Shown one piece after another: positions 16,727-25,447 of a stretch of 64,000 bases of DNA. The notes below the pieces were generated by a model that saw only the letters and a list, made by a program, of their open reading frames with translations, was not told where the DNA came from and searched no databases. The position numbers and the translations under genes are program-made. Each line of letters begins with the position of its first letter. Within the stretch, counting starts at the first letter, position 1. Source of the stretch: Saccharopolyspora rosea (GTDB lineage: Bacteria; Actinomycetota; Actinomycetes; Mycobacteriales; Pseudonocardiaceae); assembly GCF_025643595.1 (NCBI RefSeq), contig NZ_CP102826.1:6200001-6264000 (forward strand), given 5' to 3'.

Positions 16727-17979
16727 AACACCAACTGGGTGAGGGTGTAGATCAACAGGCCGGCGAGGGCGCCGACGACGGTGCCGTTGATGCGGATGAA
16801 CTGGAGGTCGCGACCCACCTGGAGTTCGATCTTGCGGGACGTCTCCTCGGCGTCCCAGCGCTCCACGGTGTCGGTGATCAGCGTGGTCAGCTCGGCCCGG
16901 TAGTTGGACACCACGTACACCGCGGCGCCCTCCACCCAGCCGTCCACCTTGGATCGCAGGTCTGGTTCGCCGACGAGCCTGCGGCCGAGCGAACGCAGGC
17001 CGTCGCGCACCCGGACGCGCAGCTCGCTGGACGGGTCCTCGGCCGCGTCGAGCAGCATCTTCTTCGCCGTCTCCCAGGTCGAGGAGATGACGTTGCGCAC
17101 CTCGGGGTGGGCGAGCACCTGCTGCTTGATCTGCTCGGCCCGGGCCATCGTCTTCGGGTCGTGCTGCAGGTCGTCGGCGAACTCGACGAGGAAGCGATCG
17201 ACGGCCTTGCGCATCTGGTGCTCCGGGTCGGTCTTGACCGCCCAGGCGAACGACAGGACCTCGGTGTAGATCTTGTCCGCGACGATCGCGTCGAAGAACT
17301 TCGGCGACCACGACGGGGCGCGCTGGCTGACCACCCGCAGCACCGTCTCGTGGTTGTCCCGCACCCAGTCGTAGGCGCGGTCGCAGACGAGGTCGACGAG
17401 CTTGTGGTGCGAGCCGTCCGCGAACACCTGGGCCAGGACGCGTCCCAGCGGCGGCCCCCAGGGCTGGGCCAGCACCCGGCGCACCACGGCCTGTTCCACG
17501 ACGGCCTGCACGTCCTCGTCGCGCAGCACCTGGACGGCACCGCGCACCGCCGCGGCCAGCGCCGTGGTCACGCGCTCGGCGTGGTCCGGATCGTCGAGCC
17601 AGCCCCCGAGCCGCTCGCTGACCCCGGCGCGCCGCAGCTTGTCGCGGACGACCTCCTCGGACAGGAAGTTGGTGCCCACGAAGTCGCCCAGGCTGCGGCC
17701 GAGCAGGTCCTTGCGGGTGGGGATGATCGCCGTGTGCGGGATGGGCAGGCCCAGCGGATGCCGGAACAACGCCGTGACCGCGAACCAGTCCGCCAGCGCG
17801 CCGACCATGCCCGCCTCGGCCGAAGCCCGCACGTAGCCCGCCCACACCGCACCGGCGCTCTCCTGCCAGCGGGCCAAGACGTAGACCAGGGTGGCGAACA
17901 GCAGCAGCCCGCCGGCGACCGCCTTCATCCGCCGCAGGGCGCGTCGCCTGTCGCTGTCGGTGACCGGTGTCTGCTGCAC
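16723..17979 (-). CDS. DUF445 family membrane protein
   Basis: The 418-residue product has a hydrophobic N-terminal segment (AVAGGLLLFATLVYVLARW) and the DUF445 signature AEAGMVGALADWFAVTALFRHPLGLPIPHTAIIP. A long helical region follows, and a C-terminal hydrophobic segment (INGTVVGALAGLLIYTLTQLVF) ends the protein. The family (YheB-like) is of unknown function, anchored at both ends. The GTG at 17979 (VQQTPVTDSDRRR) is chosen because the frame further upstream becomes arginine-rich and non-conserved in appearance. Convergent with CGNR and divergent from the aminotransferase. Confidence 0.9.
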   Translation of the reverse strand: MQQTPVTDSDRRRALRRMKAVAGGLLLFATLVYVLARWQESAGAVWAGYVRASAEAGMVGALADWFAVTALFRHPLGLPIPHTAIIPTRKDLLGRSLGDFVGTNFLSEEVVRDKLRRAGVSERLGGWLDDPDHAERVTTALAAAVRGAVQVLRDEDVQAVVEQAVVRRVLAQPWGPPLGRVLAQVFADGSHHKLVDLVCDRAYDWVRDNHETVLRVVSQRAPSWSPKFFDAIVADKIYTEVLSFAWAVKTDPEHQMRKAVDRFLVEFADDLQHDPKTMARAEQIKQQVLAHPEVRNVISSTWETAKKMLLDAAEDPSSELRVRVRDGLRSLGRRLVGEPDLRSKVDGWVEGAAVYVVSNYRAELTTLITDTVERWDAEETSRKIELQVGRDLQFIRINGTVVGALAGLLIYTLTQLVF

Positions 17980-18067
17980 AGTCCGATTGTGGCAGCGTCG
18001 CGCCGGACGACGGCGGCGCGAGCGCGCAGGTACTGCTGCCCGCCGTTGTCGACTACCCTGCCCAACC

Positions 18068-19237
18068 GTGCGTACTCCTGCCCTCACCTCCCGATTGCGC
18101 CCGTTCACCTCCACGATCTTCGCGGAGATCACCGAACTCGCCCGCCGCACGGGCGCGGTCAACCTGGGGCAGGGTTTCCCGGACACCGACGGTCCCGAAG
18201 GCATGCTGCGCGCCGCGCAGGAGGCCATCGCCAACGGCGTCAACCAGTACCCGCCCGGGGCCGGCGAGCCCGAGCTGCGCGCGGCCATCTCCGAACACCG
18301 CCGCAACCGCTACGGCATCGAGCACGCACCGGACGGCGAAGTGCTGGTCACGGTCGGTGCGACCGAGGCGCTGACGGCGTCGATGCTGGCGCTGGTGGAA
18401 CCGGGCGACGAGGTCGTGCTGATCGAGCCGTACTACGACTCCTACCCCGTCGCCGTCTCGATGGCGGGCGGAGTGCGCCGCACCGTCCCGCTCCGGCAGG
18501 GTCCGGACCACCGCTTCCGCCTGGACCTGGACGCGCTCCGCGCCGCCGTCGGACCGCAGACCCGCGCACTGGTGCTGAACTCGCCGCACAACCCGACCGG
18601 CACGGTGTTCACCGACGACGAGCTCGCCGCGATCGCCCAGGTCTGCCGCGACAACGACGTGGTCGCCATCACCGACGAGGTCTACGAGCACCTGCTGTAC
18701 GACGGCCGCGAGCACCACCCGCTGGCCACGCTGCCGGGCATGGCCGAACGGACCCTCTCGATCTCCAGCGTCGGCAAGAGCTTCAGCGCCACCGGCTGGA
18801 AGATCGGCTGGGTGTGCGGCCCGTCCGAACTGGTCTCCGCGGTCCGCGCCGCCAAGCAGTTCATGACCTTCGTCGGAGGAGCGCCGTTCCAGCCCGCGGT
18901 CGCCCACGCGCTGCGCAACGAGCTCGGCTGGGTCGAGGCCCTGCGCACCGGGTTGCAGCGCAAGCGCGACCGGCTCAGCGAGGGTCTCGCCGAGGCGGGG
19001 TTCGACGTGCTCGCCAGCGAAGGCACCTATTTCGTCTGCGCCGACGTGCGCCCGCTCGGCTTCGACGACGGCGCCGAACTGTGCCGGTCGCTGCCCGAAC
19101 GGATCGGGCTGGCCGCGATCCCGGTGCAGGTCTTCTGCGACAACCCCGAGGCGACCAAGCACCTCGTGCGCTTCGCCTTCTGCAAGCGCGATGAGGTCCT
19201 CGACGAGGCGATCCGGCGGCTGCACAAGCTGAAGTGA
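18068..19237 (+). CDS. dapC: PLP-dependent aminotransferase, DapC type
   Basis: This fold-type I class I/II aminotransferase of 389 residues starts VRTPALTSRLRPFTSTIFAEI. Motifs are NLGQGFPDTDGP, NSPHNPTGTVF, ITDEVYEHLLYD and the Schiff-base lysine in SSVGKSFSATGWKIGW (Lys237). Close relatives include the mycobacterial N-succinyldiaminopimelate aminotransferase (lysine/peptidoglycan pathway) and kynurenine/methionine aminotransferases, so the exact amino donor is not certain. GTG at 18068 follows a TACCCT element by a few bases, suggesting a short or absent leader. Confidence 0.88.
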   Translation: MRTPALTSRLRPFTSTIFAEITELARRTGAVNLGQGFPDTDGPEGMLRAAQEAIANGVNQYPPGAGEPELRAAISEHRRNRYGIEHAPDGEVLVTVGATEALTASMLALVEPGDEVVLIEPYYDSYPVAVSMAGGVRRTVPLRQGPDHRFRLDLDALRAAVGPQTRALVLNSPHNPTGTVFTDDELAAIAQVCRDNDVVAITDEVYEHLLYDGREHHPLATLPGMAERTLSISSVGKSFSATGWKIGWVCGPSELVSAVRAAKQFMTFVGGAPFQPAVAHALRNELGWVEALRTGLQRKRDRLSEGLAEAGFDVLASEGTYFVCADVRPLGFDDGAELCRSLPERIGLAAIPVQVFCDNPEATKHLVRFAFCKRDEVLDEAIRRLHKLK

Positions 19238-19342
19238 CCGCCCCGGCCGCGAACCGCGGCACGTCCCCCTGTAGAGCGGGCGGCCCCCCAACACCGGGGC
19301 CTCACACGTCCCCGCCCGCGGCGAGACCGGGTCCTTCTCAGA

Positions 19343-21988
19343 TCATCCGTCGGCCTCACCTCCGTACCCGAGGCAGACGAAACCCGACTCGCCGTGCGCG
19401 GCCTGGGCCTCGGCGAGCGCGGTCGCAGGCGCTCGGCCCTCGCGCAGCGCGGTGTGCAGCGCGAGCATCACGCGCGCGGTGCGTTCGTCCGGCACCGGCA
19501 CGACGCTGGCGATCACGGTCGCTGTTCCCCGCCCCAGGAGCGTGGCGGCCAGGCCGCTGAGCTGGTCACCGCGGTGCACCGCCGACCGGCCGACCTCGCA
19601 CGCGGACAGCACCACCGTTGTCGGGCCGCGGTGCAGGCGGTCCAGGTCGTAGGTGTACAACGGCCCGTCCGCGAGGTCCAGGCAGGACAACAGCGGCTGG
19701 TCGTCCCGGAACCGGCCGTGCGCAGCGATGTGCGCCGTCGCCGCTCCGTCCACAGTGTCCAGAACGCGTTCCGCTGTCGCGTTCGGACCGGTCAGCAGCC
19801 GCCCGCCGGCCATGTCGTGCAGGGACGCGACCTCGTCCTCGGCGTGCTCCAGACCGGGTCCGGAGATCCACACCTGCCGATCGCCCACCGACTCGCGCGC
19901 GTCCCGCGCACCCCGCAGCCAGCACCGCAGCGACGGGCTCACGGTGACCCCGCGACCTCGGCACGCAGGGAGTTCCGCCCACGGCAGCACGTGCAGGCGC
20001 CCGGTCGGCACCACGACGAGCGGACGCCCCTCCGCCAACGCCGGGAGAACCGGCCGGAGCAGCTGTTCCTGCAACACCTCGGCGGCACTGCCCGCTGCCT
20101 GGGCGAACGCCGGTACCGCGCGTGGCGAGGCGCTCTGCGCTCGACGCGCCAGGAAATGCCGCAGCCGCCCCGCCTGCGCCTCGGCGGTCGACTCCGGACC
20201 GAGCGCGTGCAACCGCGCCCTTCCCTCCACAATGGACACCGCGAGCAGTCGTCCGCCTTGGGAGAACAGGCTCAGCAGCACGGCATCGCCGAGCTCGGCG
20301 GCCACGTCGTCGATCCCCCACGCCGCGCGAAGTCCGCTTGTGCCGCCGCGGACCAGCATCGCGCGGTGCCGCACCCGGTCTTCCAGCTCGGCCACCGCCG
20401 CCACGGCGTCCGCCGGGCTCCGGCTCTCCCGCATCGCGAGCACCGCCGAGCGCAGCTCGGCGAGCGACTCCCGGAGTCCGGGCTCCGACGGTGGTCGCAG
20501 AGCCCGCCGGTGCAACGCGCTGGCCCGCGCCCGCTCGCTCCAACGCAGCACCAACCTCGGGTCGCCGGTCCGCAGCGCGGCCCGGACCGCCGTCTCGGCA
20601 AGCTCGTCGGCCAGGCCGAACGCGGACACGCGCAGTTCGAAGGCGGCCATGGTGGCCGCATGGCACTCCACCGCCTGCAATCCACCCCGGCACGCCTCGA
20701 ACAGGCGGGCCAGGTCGCCGTCCTGCTCGGCGAGCAGGGCATCGGCCAGCCACCCGAGGGCCCGCTGGTGCGCCGAAACCCGCGCATCCCCCTTCGACTC
20801 CGCGGCCCGGGCCAGCAGCTTCCGGGCTGTCGCGGCCAGCCCGGCGCGTTGCGCACACCGGCCGGCCGTCAACCGCAGCTCAGCCGCGGGCCCGATCCAG
20901 CCGTAACCCTCGCACGTCGCCGCTGTCCGCCGCGCGGCGGACAGGGAGTGCCGGGAACACTGGCCCGCCTTCAACCTCGCCTGCCACGCGGCGGCCGATG
21001 CCAGCGCCGCCCACGCGGGACGGTGCTGCGCGCGGAACAGCCGCCGAGCCGTGGTCGCGTCCTCCAGGGCGGCGGCCGTGTCGCCGTCCCGGAGAGCGCA
21101 TCCGGCCGCGGCGAGCCGCGTCTCCGCGAGCCGCCCGTCCCTGCCGTGCGCGGCCAGCAGCGACGCCGCCCGGTCCAGCACCTCGCGCGCTTCGCGGTTG
21201 AGCCCGGCGGCGGCCATCGCCTCCGCCCGGTCGACCAGGACCTCCGGATTGGACTGCGGATCGAGTCCCGCTGCCGCCGCCTGCTCGAACAGCCGCAGCG
21301 CCTTCGGCAGATCCCCGGCCAGGAACGCCACGCAGCCCCGGTTGTGCCGACAGGCGGCCGCGCGTCCGGTCCGCCGGTCGCCGGCGAACGTCCGCTCCGC
21401 CGCGGCGAGGTCCGCTTCGGCCTCCGCCGGGGAGTTCGTGTACATGTGCGCGAGGCCGCGTCCGAGCAGCGCGTTCGCCACCCACCGGCGGTCGTCGCCG
21501 ACGGTGAGTCGGCGCAACGCCTCGTCGAGCTCGGTGATCGCGTCGCGGTACTGGCCTGCCCGGCACCGCAGCAGACCGCGCAGGCAGCCCGCTCGCGCGC
21601 GGTCGGGTTCGGGCAGGTTCGCCTCCGCCGCGACGAGGTGCTCCCAGCTCGTGCTGGTCTCGCCCCGGTCCAGCTCGACCCACGCGAGCGTCAGCCGGAG
21701 CTGGGCCTCCCGCTGCGGAAACCCGGACCGCCGGGCCGCACCGATACCCAGCCGGGCATGGCGCTTGGCGTCGCGCATCCGGCCGCGCTCCACCGCGGCC
21801 AGCGCGGCGAGATGCCTGGCCAGAACCCGCAGTTCCGCGCCGGAACGCGGATCGGCGAGCCATTCAGCCGCCTGCCGCGCCGCGGATTCCGGCGCCGCGC
21901 TGGCGTGGTCGAGCCACCGCAGCGCGGTGTCCACGAGCGACTCCTCCGGCGGGCGCACCGCCACCCCGGCGCTCAACAGACCAGCCAA
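19343..21988 (-). CDS. TPR-CHAT caspase-like protease
   Basis: The 881-residue cytoplasmic protein has about 480 residues of TPR-like helical repeats (for example ANALLGRGLAHMYTNSPAEAEADLAAAE, NRGCVAFLAGDLPKALRLFEQA). A C-terminal CHAT domain spans about 570-881. The catalytic dyad is intact: His757 in TAHIAAHGRF and Cys797 in VVLSACEVGRS, 40 residues apart as expected. CHAT proteases of this layout act in signalling and cell-death or defence circuits; Csx29 of type III-E CRISPR is the best-known TPR-CHAT. The gene overlaps its upstream neighbour by 16 bp and ends a sigma-factor operon. Its trigger and substrate are unknown. A later GTG near 21960 is an alternative start. Confidence 0.93.
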   Translation of the reverse strand: MAGLLSAGVAVRPPEESLVDTALRWLDHASAAPESAARQAAEWLADPRSGAELRVLARHLAALAAVERGRMRDAKRHARLGIGAARRSGFPQREAQLRLTLAWVELDRGETSTSWEHLVAAEANLPEPDRARAGCLRGLLRCRAGQYRDAITELDEALRRLTVGDDRRWVANALLGRGLAHMYTNSPAEAEADLAAAERTFAGDRRTGRAAACRHNRGCVAFLAGDLPKALRLFEQAAAAGLDPQSNPEVLVDRAEAMAAAGLNREAREVLDRAASLLAAHGRDGRLAETRLAAAGCALRDGDTAAALEDATTARRLFRAQHRPAWAALASAAAWQARLKAGQCSRHSLSAARRTAATCEGYGWIGPAAELRLTAGRCAQRAGLAATARKLLARAAESKGDARVSAHQRALGWLADALLAEQDGDLARLFEACRGGLQAVECHAATMAAFELRVSAFGLADELAETAVRAALRTGDPRLVLRWSERARASALHRRALRPPSEPGLRESLAELRSAVLAMRESRSPADAVAAVAELEDRVRHRAMLVRGGTSGLRAAWGIDDVAAELGDAVLLSLFSQGGRLLAVSIVEGRARLHALGPESTAEAQAGRLRHFLARRAQSASPRAVPAFAQAAGSAAEVLQEQLLRPVLPALAEGRPLVVVPTGRLHVLPWAELPACRGRGVTVSPSLRCWLRGARDARESVGDRQVWISGPGLEHAEDEVASLHDMAGGRLLTGPNATAERVLDTVDGAATAHIAAHGRFRDDQPLLSCLDLADGPLYTYDLDRLHRGPTTVVLSACEVGRSAVHRGDQLSGLAATLLGRGTATVIASVVPVPDERTARVMLALHTALREGRAPATALAEAQAAHGESGFVCLGYGGEADG

Positions 21989-22446
21989 TCCGCGATGGCC
22001 GGCGCCGACCGCAGCGGCCGGTACACCACGCTGAGCGGACCGCGCGGCACGTCCTCCACGCGGAACGCCCCGTGCGCGTCGAGCTCACCGGCGCTGTGCC
22101 CGGCCGAATGCCGCAGCACGACGTCACCGGTGGGCGGGGTGTGCCCGGCGCGGTTGACGACCATGCCGGAGGCCCGGCACATGCCCTGGACCGTGGGAAC
22201 CAGGTCCATCTCCAGGATCCGGCCCGGCATCAGGAACGTCAGCACCCGAGGTTCCGGTCCCGCCGCCGACCGCACCGTCGTGGTCGCCTCGGCCGAGTCA
22301 CCGACCAGTTCGAGAACGGCCTGGTCGGACACGTCCCAGCGCCGCCCGACCGCCGAATAGGCCGCGTCGAGCACGTGCTCCGGCACCGGATCGCAGTTCT
22401 GGAACAGGTCCCGCAAGCCGTGCAGCTCGGAAGGCAGCCAGCTCAT
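21973..22446 (-). CDS. 157-aa protein of sigma/CHAT operon, unknown function
   Basis: I do not recognise a named family. The first 50 residues are helical and carry DPVPEHVLDAAYSAVGRRWD followed by VSDQAVLELVGDS, a pattern that looks like a short sigma-binding or adaptor segment. The second half is beta-rich (LDAHGAFRVEDVPRGPLSVVYRPL), suggesting a small Ig- or carboxypeptidase-regulatory-like sandwich. There is no signal peptide or membrane segment. Its ATG overlaps the sigma factor stop (ATGA) and its 3' end overlaps the CHAT gene, so all three are coupled. An anti-sigma factor or CHAT substrate is the working guess, not shown. Confidence 0.85.
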   Translation of the reverse strand: MSWLPSELHGLRDLFQNCDPVPEHVLDAAYSAVGRRWDVSDQAVLELVGDSAEATTTVRSAAGPEPRVLTFLMPGRILEMDLVPTVQGMCRASGMVVNRAGHTPPTGDVVLRHSAGHSAGELDAHGAFRVEDVPRGPLSVVYRPLRSAPAIADWLVC

Positions 22447-23027
22447 CCCGCCGCCTCCTCCGGGACCTCGGTGGCGAGCAGCTGCTTGCGCAGCTCCGCC
22501 AGGCACCGCCCCCGCTTGGGGCCGATGCTGCCGCGCGGCATGCCCAGGGCCTGGCTCACCTGCGCGTAGCTGGCTTCGGGCGCCACCGACAGCACCCGCA
22601 ACAACTGCTGGCAACTCTGGGAGAGCCGCGAGAACGCCTGCCACAGCCGGGAGTTCGCCATCGAGCGGAGCACCTTCCGCTCCGGATCGTCGCCGTGGCC
22701 GGGGCGGTCCAGCAGGGGCGAGCCCAGCCCCGCGGGCGTCTCCCGGCGCCGCGCCTTGGTCAACCGGATCGACTCCCGGCGGGCCGTCGTGACCAACCAC
22801 GACGTGAGCGATTCCGGCTCGCGCAACCGGTCCAGGTTCTCCGCCAGCAGCAACCACGTCGCCTGGCAGACGTCCTCGGCGTCGGCGCTGTTCGCGGTGA
22901 ACGCCCTGGAAACGCCCCACACCACGGACTCGTTGCGGTCGACCAGCTCGCGCCAGGCCAACTGGTCACCGTCCGCGGCACGACGCACCAGAACCGCCGT
23001 ACCGCCTGCCGCCGCGACCTCATGCAT
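22443..23027 (-). CDS. ECF-like RNA polymerase sigma factor
   Basis: The 194-residue product has sigma region 2 (WRELVDRNESVVWGVSRAFTANSADAEDVCQATWLLLAENLDRL) ending in SLTSWLVTTARRESIRLTKARRRE. Region 4 contains a helix-turn-helix (SYAQVSQALGMPRGSIGPKRGRCLAELRK). Regions 1 and 3 are absent, as in ECF factors. The ATG at 23027 has GGGAGG eight bases upstream; the GTG three codons earlier overlaps that site and is unlikely. It is followed, with 4-bp overlap, by the 157-residue gene and then TPR-CHAT. No zinc-binding anti-sigma gene is adjacent. Confidence 0.94.
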   Translation of the reverse strand: MHEVAAAGGTAVLVRRAADGDQLAWRELVDRNESVVWGVSRAFTANSADAEDVCQATWLLLAENLDRLREPESLTSWLVTTARRESIRLTKARRRETPAGLGSPLLDRPGHGDDPERKVLRSMANSRLWQAFSRLSQSCQQLLRVLSVAPEASYAQVSQALGMPRGSIGPKRGRCLAELRKQLLATEVPEEAAG

Positions 23028-23064
23028 GTTCCGCACCTCCCTGCACCCGGGTCGGCTTTTCCGG

Positions 23065-23100
23065 GTTTAAGAGGAACGGGAAGCCGCGAAAGATTCACCT
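23065..23100 (-). promoter_or_regulatory. Possible autoregulated promoter of the sigma operon
   Basis: Reading toward the sigma gene, AGGTGAATCT (23100-23091) and CTCTTAAAC (23073-23065) are separated by 17 bp. They do not resemble a housekeeping promoter and fit the -35/-10 spacing of ECF promoters. They lie in the 81-bp gap after the subtilisin gene. Autoregulation is an inference. Confidence 0.35.
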
Positions 23101-23108
23101 CACGCCGA

Positions 23109-24248
23109 TTACCGCTCGAACGGGTAACGCCGGCACGCCGCGGCGCGCGCCTCCCGGAGGTCGCCGGTCTTGTGCAGAGCGCTCGCCGCCTCGGCCGCGA
23201 CCTGCGGCGCGGCGAACGAAGTACCGCTCCAGCGCGCGAATCCGTAGGTCCGCCGGCCGCCGGGAGCCATCCGCACGTAGCTGCTCGTCACGTCCACCCC
23301 CGGTGCCGCCGCGTCGACCCAGTCCCCGCGGTTCGAGAACGGCGCGAGCGCTCCGCCGCTCCCGGTCGCAGCCACCGCCACCACGGACGACAGCGCGGCG
23401 GGCCAGAACGGGCGGGACCGCGCGTGGTTGCCCGCCGCCGCGACGACCGCGGTCTGCGACCAGTGCTCCAACTCGTCCTCCAGGACCGGCGGGCAGGTGT
23501 CGTCAGCCGTGTGGCACCCGGAGGACAACACCGCGATCCCGATGCGCTCGCCCCGGGCTGCGGCCTCCCGGCGCAGCGCGCGCAGCCCCGACGCGACCGT
23601 GATGTCGTCGGTGAACCCGAGCGACGACAGCACGCGACGCGGTCGGACGACGACACCGGGAGCGTGCTGCAACAGCACCCCGCTGACGAACGTCCCGTGA
23701 CCCGCCTGCCGGTCCTGGCCGGAGTCGTCGTCGGCGTCGAGCACTTCGGCGACCGGTTCGAACCAGGAACGCGACCGGAACCACGGGTGCGGATCGCAAC
23801 CGGTGTCGAGCACCCCGGCCACCACGGGCGGGTCCCAGCTCGGCGCGGGCGGTTCCGGAACCGGCGCGGCAACGTGCGGTTCGGCCCCGATGCCGAACAT
23901 GATCGGCGTTCCGAACATCACCGGAGAGCCGACGTGGACGTGGTTGGCGGCGACCCCGGTCGCGCGCGCCCCGGCCTCCCGCGCGATGTCGATGCAGCGG
24001 TCCCGCTCGCGTTCACGCAGCCGCACGCGCGCCACCAGCAGGTCCTCCTCGTGCTGCACGGAGTCGACCCACCTGCGGAACCGGTCCAGGACCGGGTCCA
24101 GGGCCGGCGCAGTGGTGATCAGCTCGCCGCGGCGGACCAGGCACTCGCGGTCACCGCCCGGATCGTGCAGCAGGAAATCGTGGCCGTAGGACGCCCAGAA
24201 CTGTTGCAGTTCACCGAAACTGAAGTGATTGCCCCATTCGCGATCCAC
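23109..24248 (-). CDS. Cytoplasmic S8 (subtilisin-like) serine peptidase
   Basis: The catalytic triad is complete: Asp148 in GVLDTGCDP, His184 in AGHGTFVSG and Ser344 in WSGTSFAAPQ, with the oxyanion Asn in VVAAAGNHARS. An N-terminal region of about 140 residues (HFSFGELQQFWASYGHDFLL onward) has no signal peptide or propeptide cleavage pattern, so the enzyme should remain in the cytoplasm. I place the start at GTG 24248; GTG 24257 is equally possible. The gene runs in the same direction as the sigma-CHAT genes, 81 bp upstream, and probably belongs to the same system. Confidence 0.9.
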   Translation of the reverse strand: MDREWGNHFSFGELQQFWASYGHDFLLHDPGGDRECLVRRGELITTAPALDPVLDRFRRWVDSVQHEEDLLVARVRLRERERDRCIDIAREAGARATGVAANHVHVGSPVMFGTPIMFGIGAEPHVAAPVPEPPAPSWDPPVVAGVLDTGCDPHPWFRSRSWFEPVAEVLDADDDSGQDRQAGHGTFVSGVLLQHAPGVVVRPRRVLSSLGFTDDITVASGLRALRREAAARGERIGIAVLSSGCHTADDTCPPVLEDELEHWSQTAVVAAAGNHARSRPFWPAALSSVVAVAATGSGGALAPFSNRGDWVDAAAPGVDVTSSYVRMAPGGRRTYGFARWSGTSFAAPQVAAEAASALHKTGDLREARAAACRRYPFER

Positions 24249-24342
24249 GCCGGACACTCTGCCGAGCAGCACGACCGTCCACAGCGGACACGCCGCGGCA
24301 TGTCGTCCCCTCACCCGTCCGGCCCCGGCCGGGTTCCCCCGA

Positions 24343-24357
24343 CCGCGTGTCACGCGG
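24343..24357. promoter_or_regulatory. 15-bp palindrome upstream of the S8 peptidase
   Basis: CCGCGTG-T-CACGCGG is a perfect palindrome about 95 bp upstream of the proposed S8 start, in the divergent gap to the proline-rich gene. A dimeric regulator could bind here. Nothing identifies that regulator. Confidence 0.3.
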
Positions 24358-24503
24358 GCGATTCGCGTACTCGGACGCGATCAGGAGTCCAACAACGCGG
24401 CCTCGGGTGGTTGAATACCCCGCACGGTGTCAATCATGCTGACGCTGGCGAACGCTGGAGCCGCGCCGGGCGGCGCGGCCCCGACCGACAGGCGGTGGTG
24501 GCG

Positions 24504-25247
24504 GTGACCGGAACCTGCGCGGAGCGCGGTGACTGGTCGCTGCTCTGCGCGTGGGCCCTCCGGCTCGCATTCGTCTGCACCGTCGCAGCGGTCGGCTGGC
24601 TGAGCGGTCACGCGATCGCCTCGGCGGAGACCGGCCCGTCCGACGAGTACGGCATCGAGGTCGACAAACCGGACGTCAAACCGGTCCAGCGGCCGTCGGT
24701 GCACGTGCCCGAGGTCGCCCACCCCCGGATCGCCAAGCCGGAGATCTCGGTCGACGTACCGGCCGAGCGCCCGAAGATCAACCCGCCGGCGACGCGTCCG
24801 GTGGAGACCGAACCGCCGGAAGTCACCGTCCCGACCGAGGAAGAGGCCGCACCGGCGCCGAAACCGCGTCTGGCGCCGCCCGCGCCCCGCACCGCGCCGC
24901 ACACCGCCCCGGTACCCCAGCGGGCCGCGGAACCGGTGGTGCGGGTCGTGCAGTCGTACCCGCGGCACCAGCACGTCCACCCTCCGCACGCCCCGGCGCC
25001 GGTCGCGGCGCCGAACAAGCCGCTCCACGTCGCGCCGCTGCTGCCGTCGTCGCCGGACCGGCTTCCGCCCGCGCCGACGGCGTCGGCCGCCGTGATGGCC
25101 GGCCCCGGTGGCGAGATGCGCGGGGCGCTGGCGATCCTCCCCGGCGATCCCGGGACGACGTCAGCTGCGCGCGCCGAGATCCCGCGCGCGGACGAACCGC
25201 CGGTGTCCTCGCTGCTGTCCTTCGAACCGTCGGCTTCGCCCGACTGA
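24504..25247 (+). CDS. Proline-rich exported or membrane-anchored protein, unknown
   Basis: The 247-residue product has a hydrophobic N-terminal segment (WALRLAFVCTVAAVGWLSGHAIASA), either a signal peptide or an anchor. An extended Pro/Ala/Glu/Lys-rich sequence follows (DVPAERPKINPPATRPVETEPPEVTVP) and it ends LLSFEPSASPD. No catalytic domain is visible. Such proline-rich stretches commonly span the wall or act as linkers. GTG starts are possible at 24495, 24498 and 24504. It is divergent from the S8 peptidase and ends before two strong hairpins. Confidence 0.7.
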   Translation: MTGTCAERGDWSLLCAWALRLAFVCTVAAVGWLSGHAIASAETGPSDEYGIEVDKPDVKPVQRPSVHVPEVAHPRIAKPEISVDVPAERPKINPPATRPVETEPPEVTVPTEEEAAPAPKPRLAPPAPRTAPHTAPVPQRAAEPVVRVVQSYPRHQHVHPPHAPAPVAAPNKPLHVAPLLPSSPDRLPPAPTASAAVMAGPGGEMRGALAILPGDPGTTSAARAEIPRADEPPVSSLLSFEPSASPD

Positions 25248-25399
25248 CGCTGCGCGTCCGCACCGCAGCCGAGACCCTGGTCAGCACCACTCGGCTCCGA
25301 GTCGGTCGTCTGCGCCCGGCCGACTCGGGATCGGGGCTCCACCAGCCTGTTCCCGGCGCCATCCGCGATCGCCGGGCACGTCGAGCTCTGGTGCCCCGG

Positions 25400-25432
25400 C
25401 CCCGGTGCCGCACTGCCCCTGCGGCACCGGGG
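25400..25432. terminator. Hairpin after the proline-rich gene
   Basis: CCCCGGTGCCGC (25400-25411) pairs with GCGGCACCGGGG (25421-25432) across a 9-base loop. There is no T-run. It lies between convergent genes and may end transcription from either side. Confidence 0.6.
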
Positions 25433-25447
25433 TGCACCCCGGTCGAC

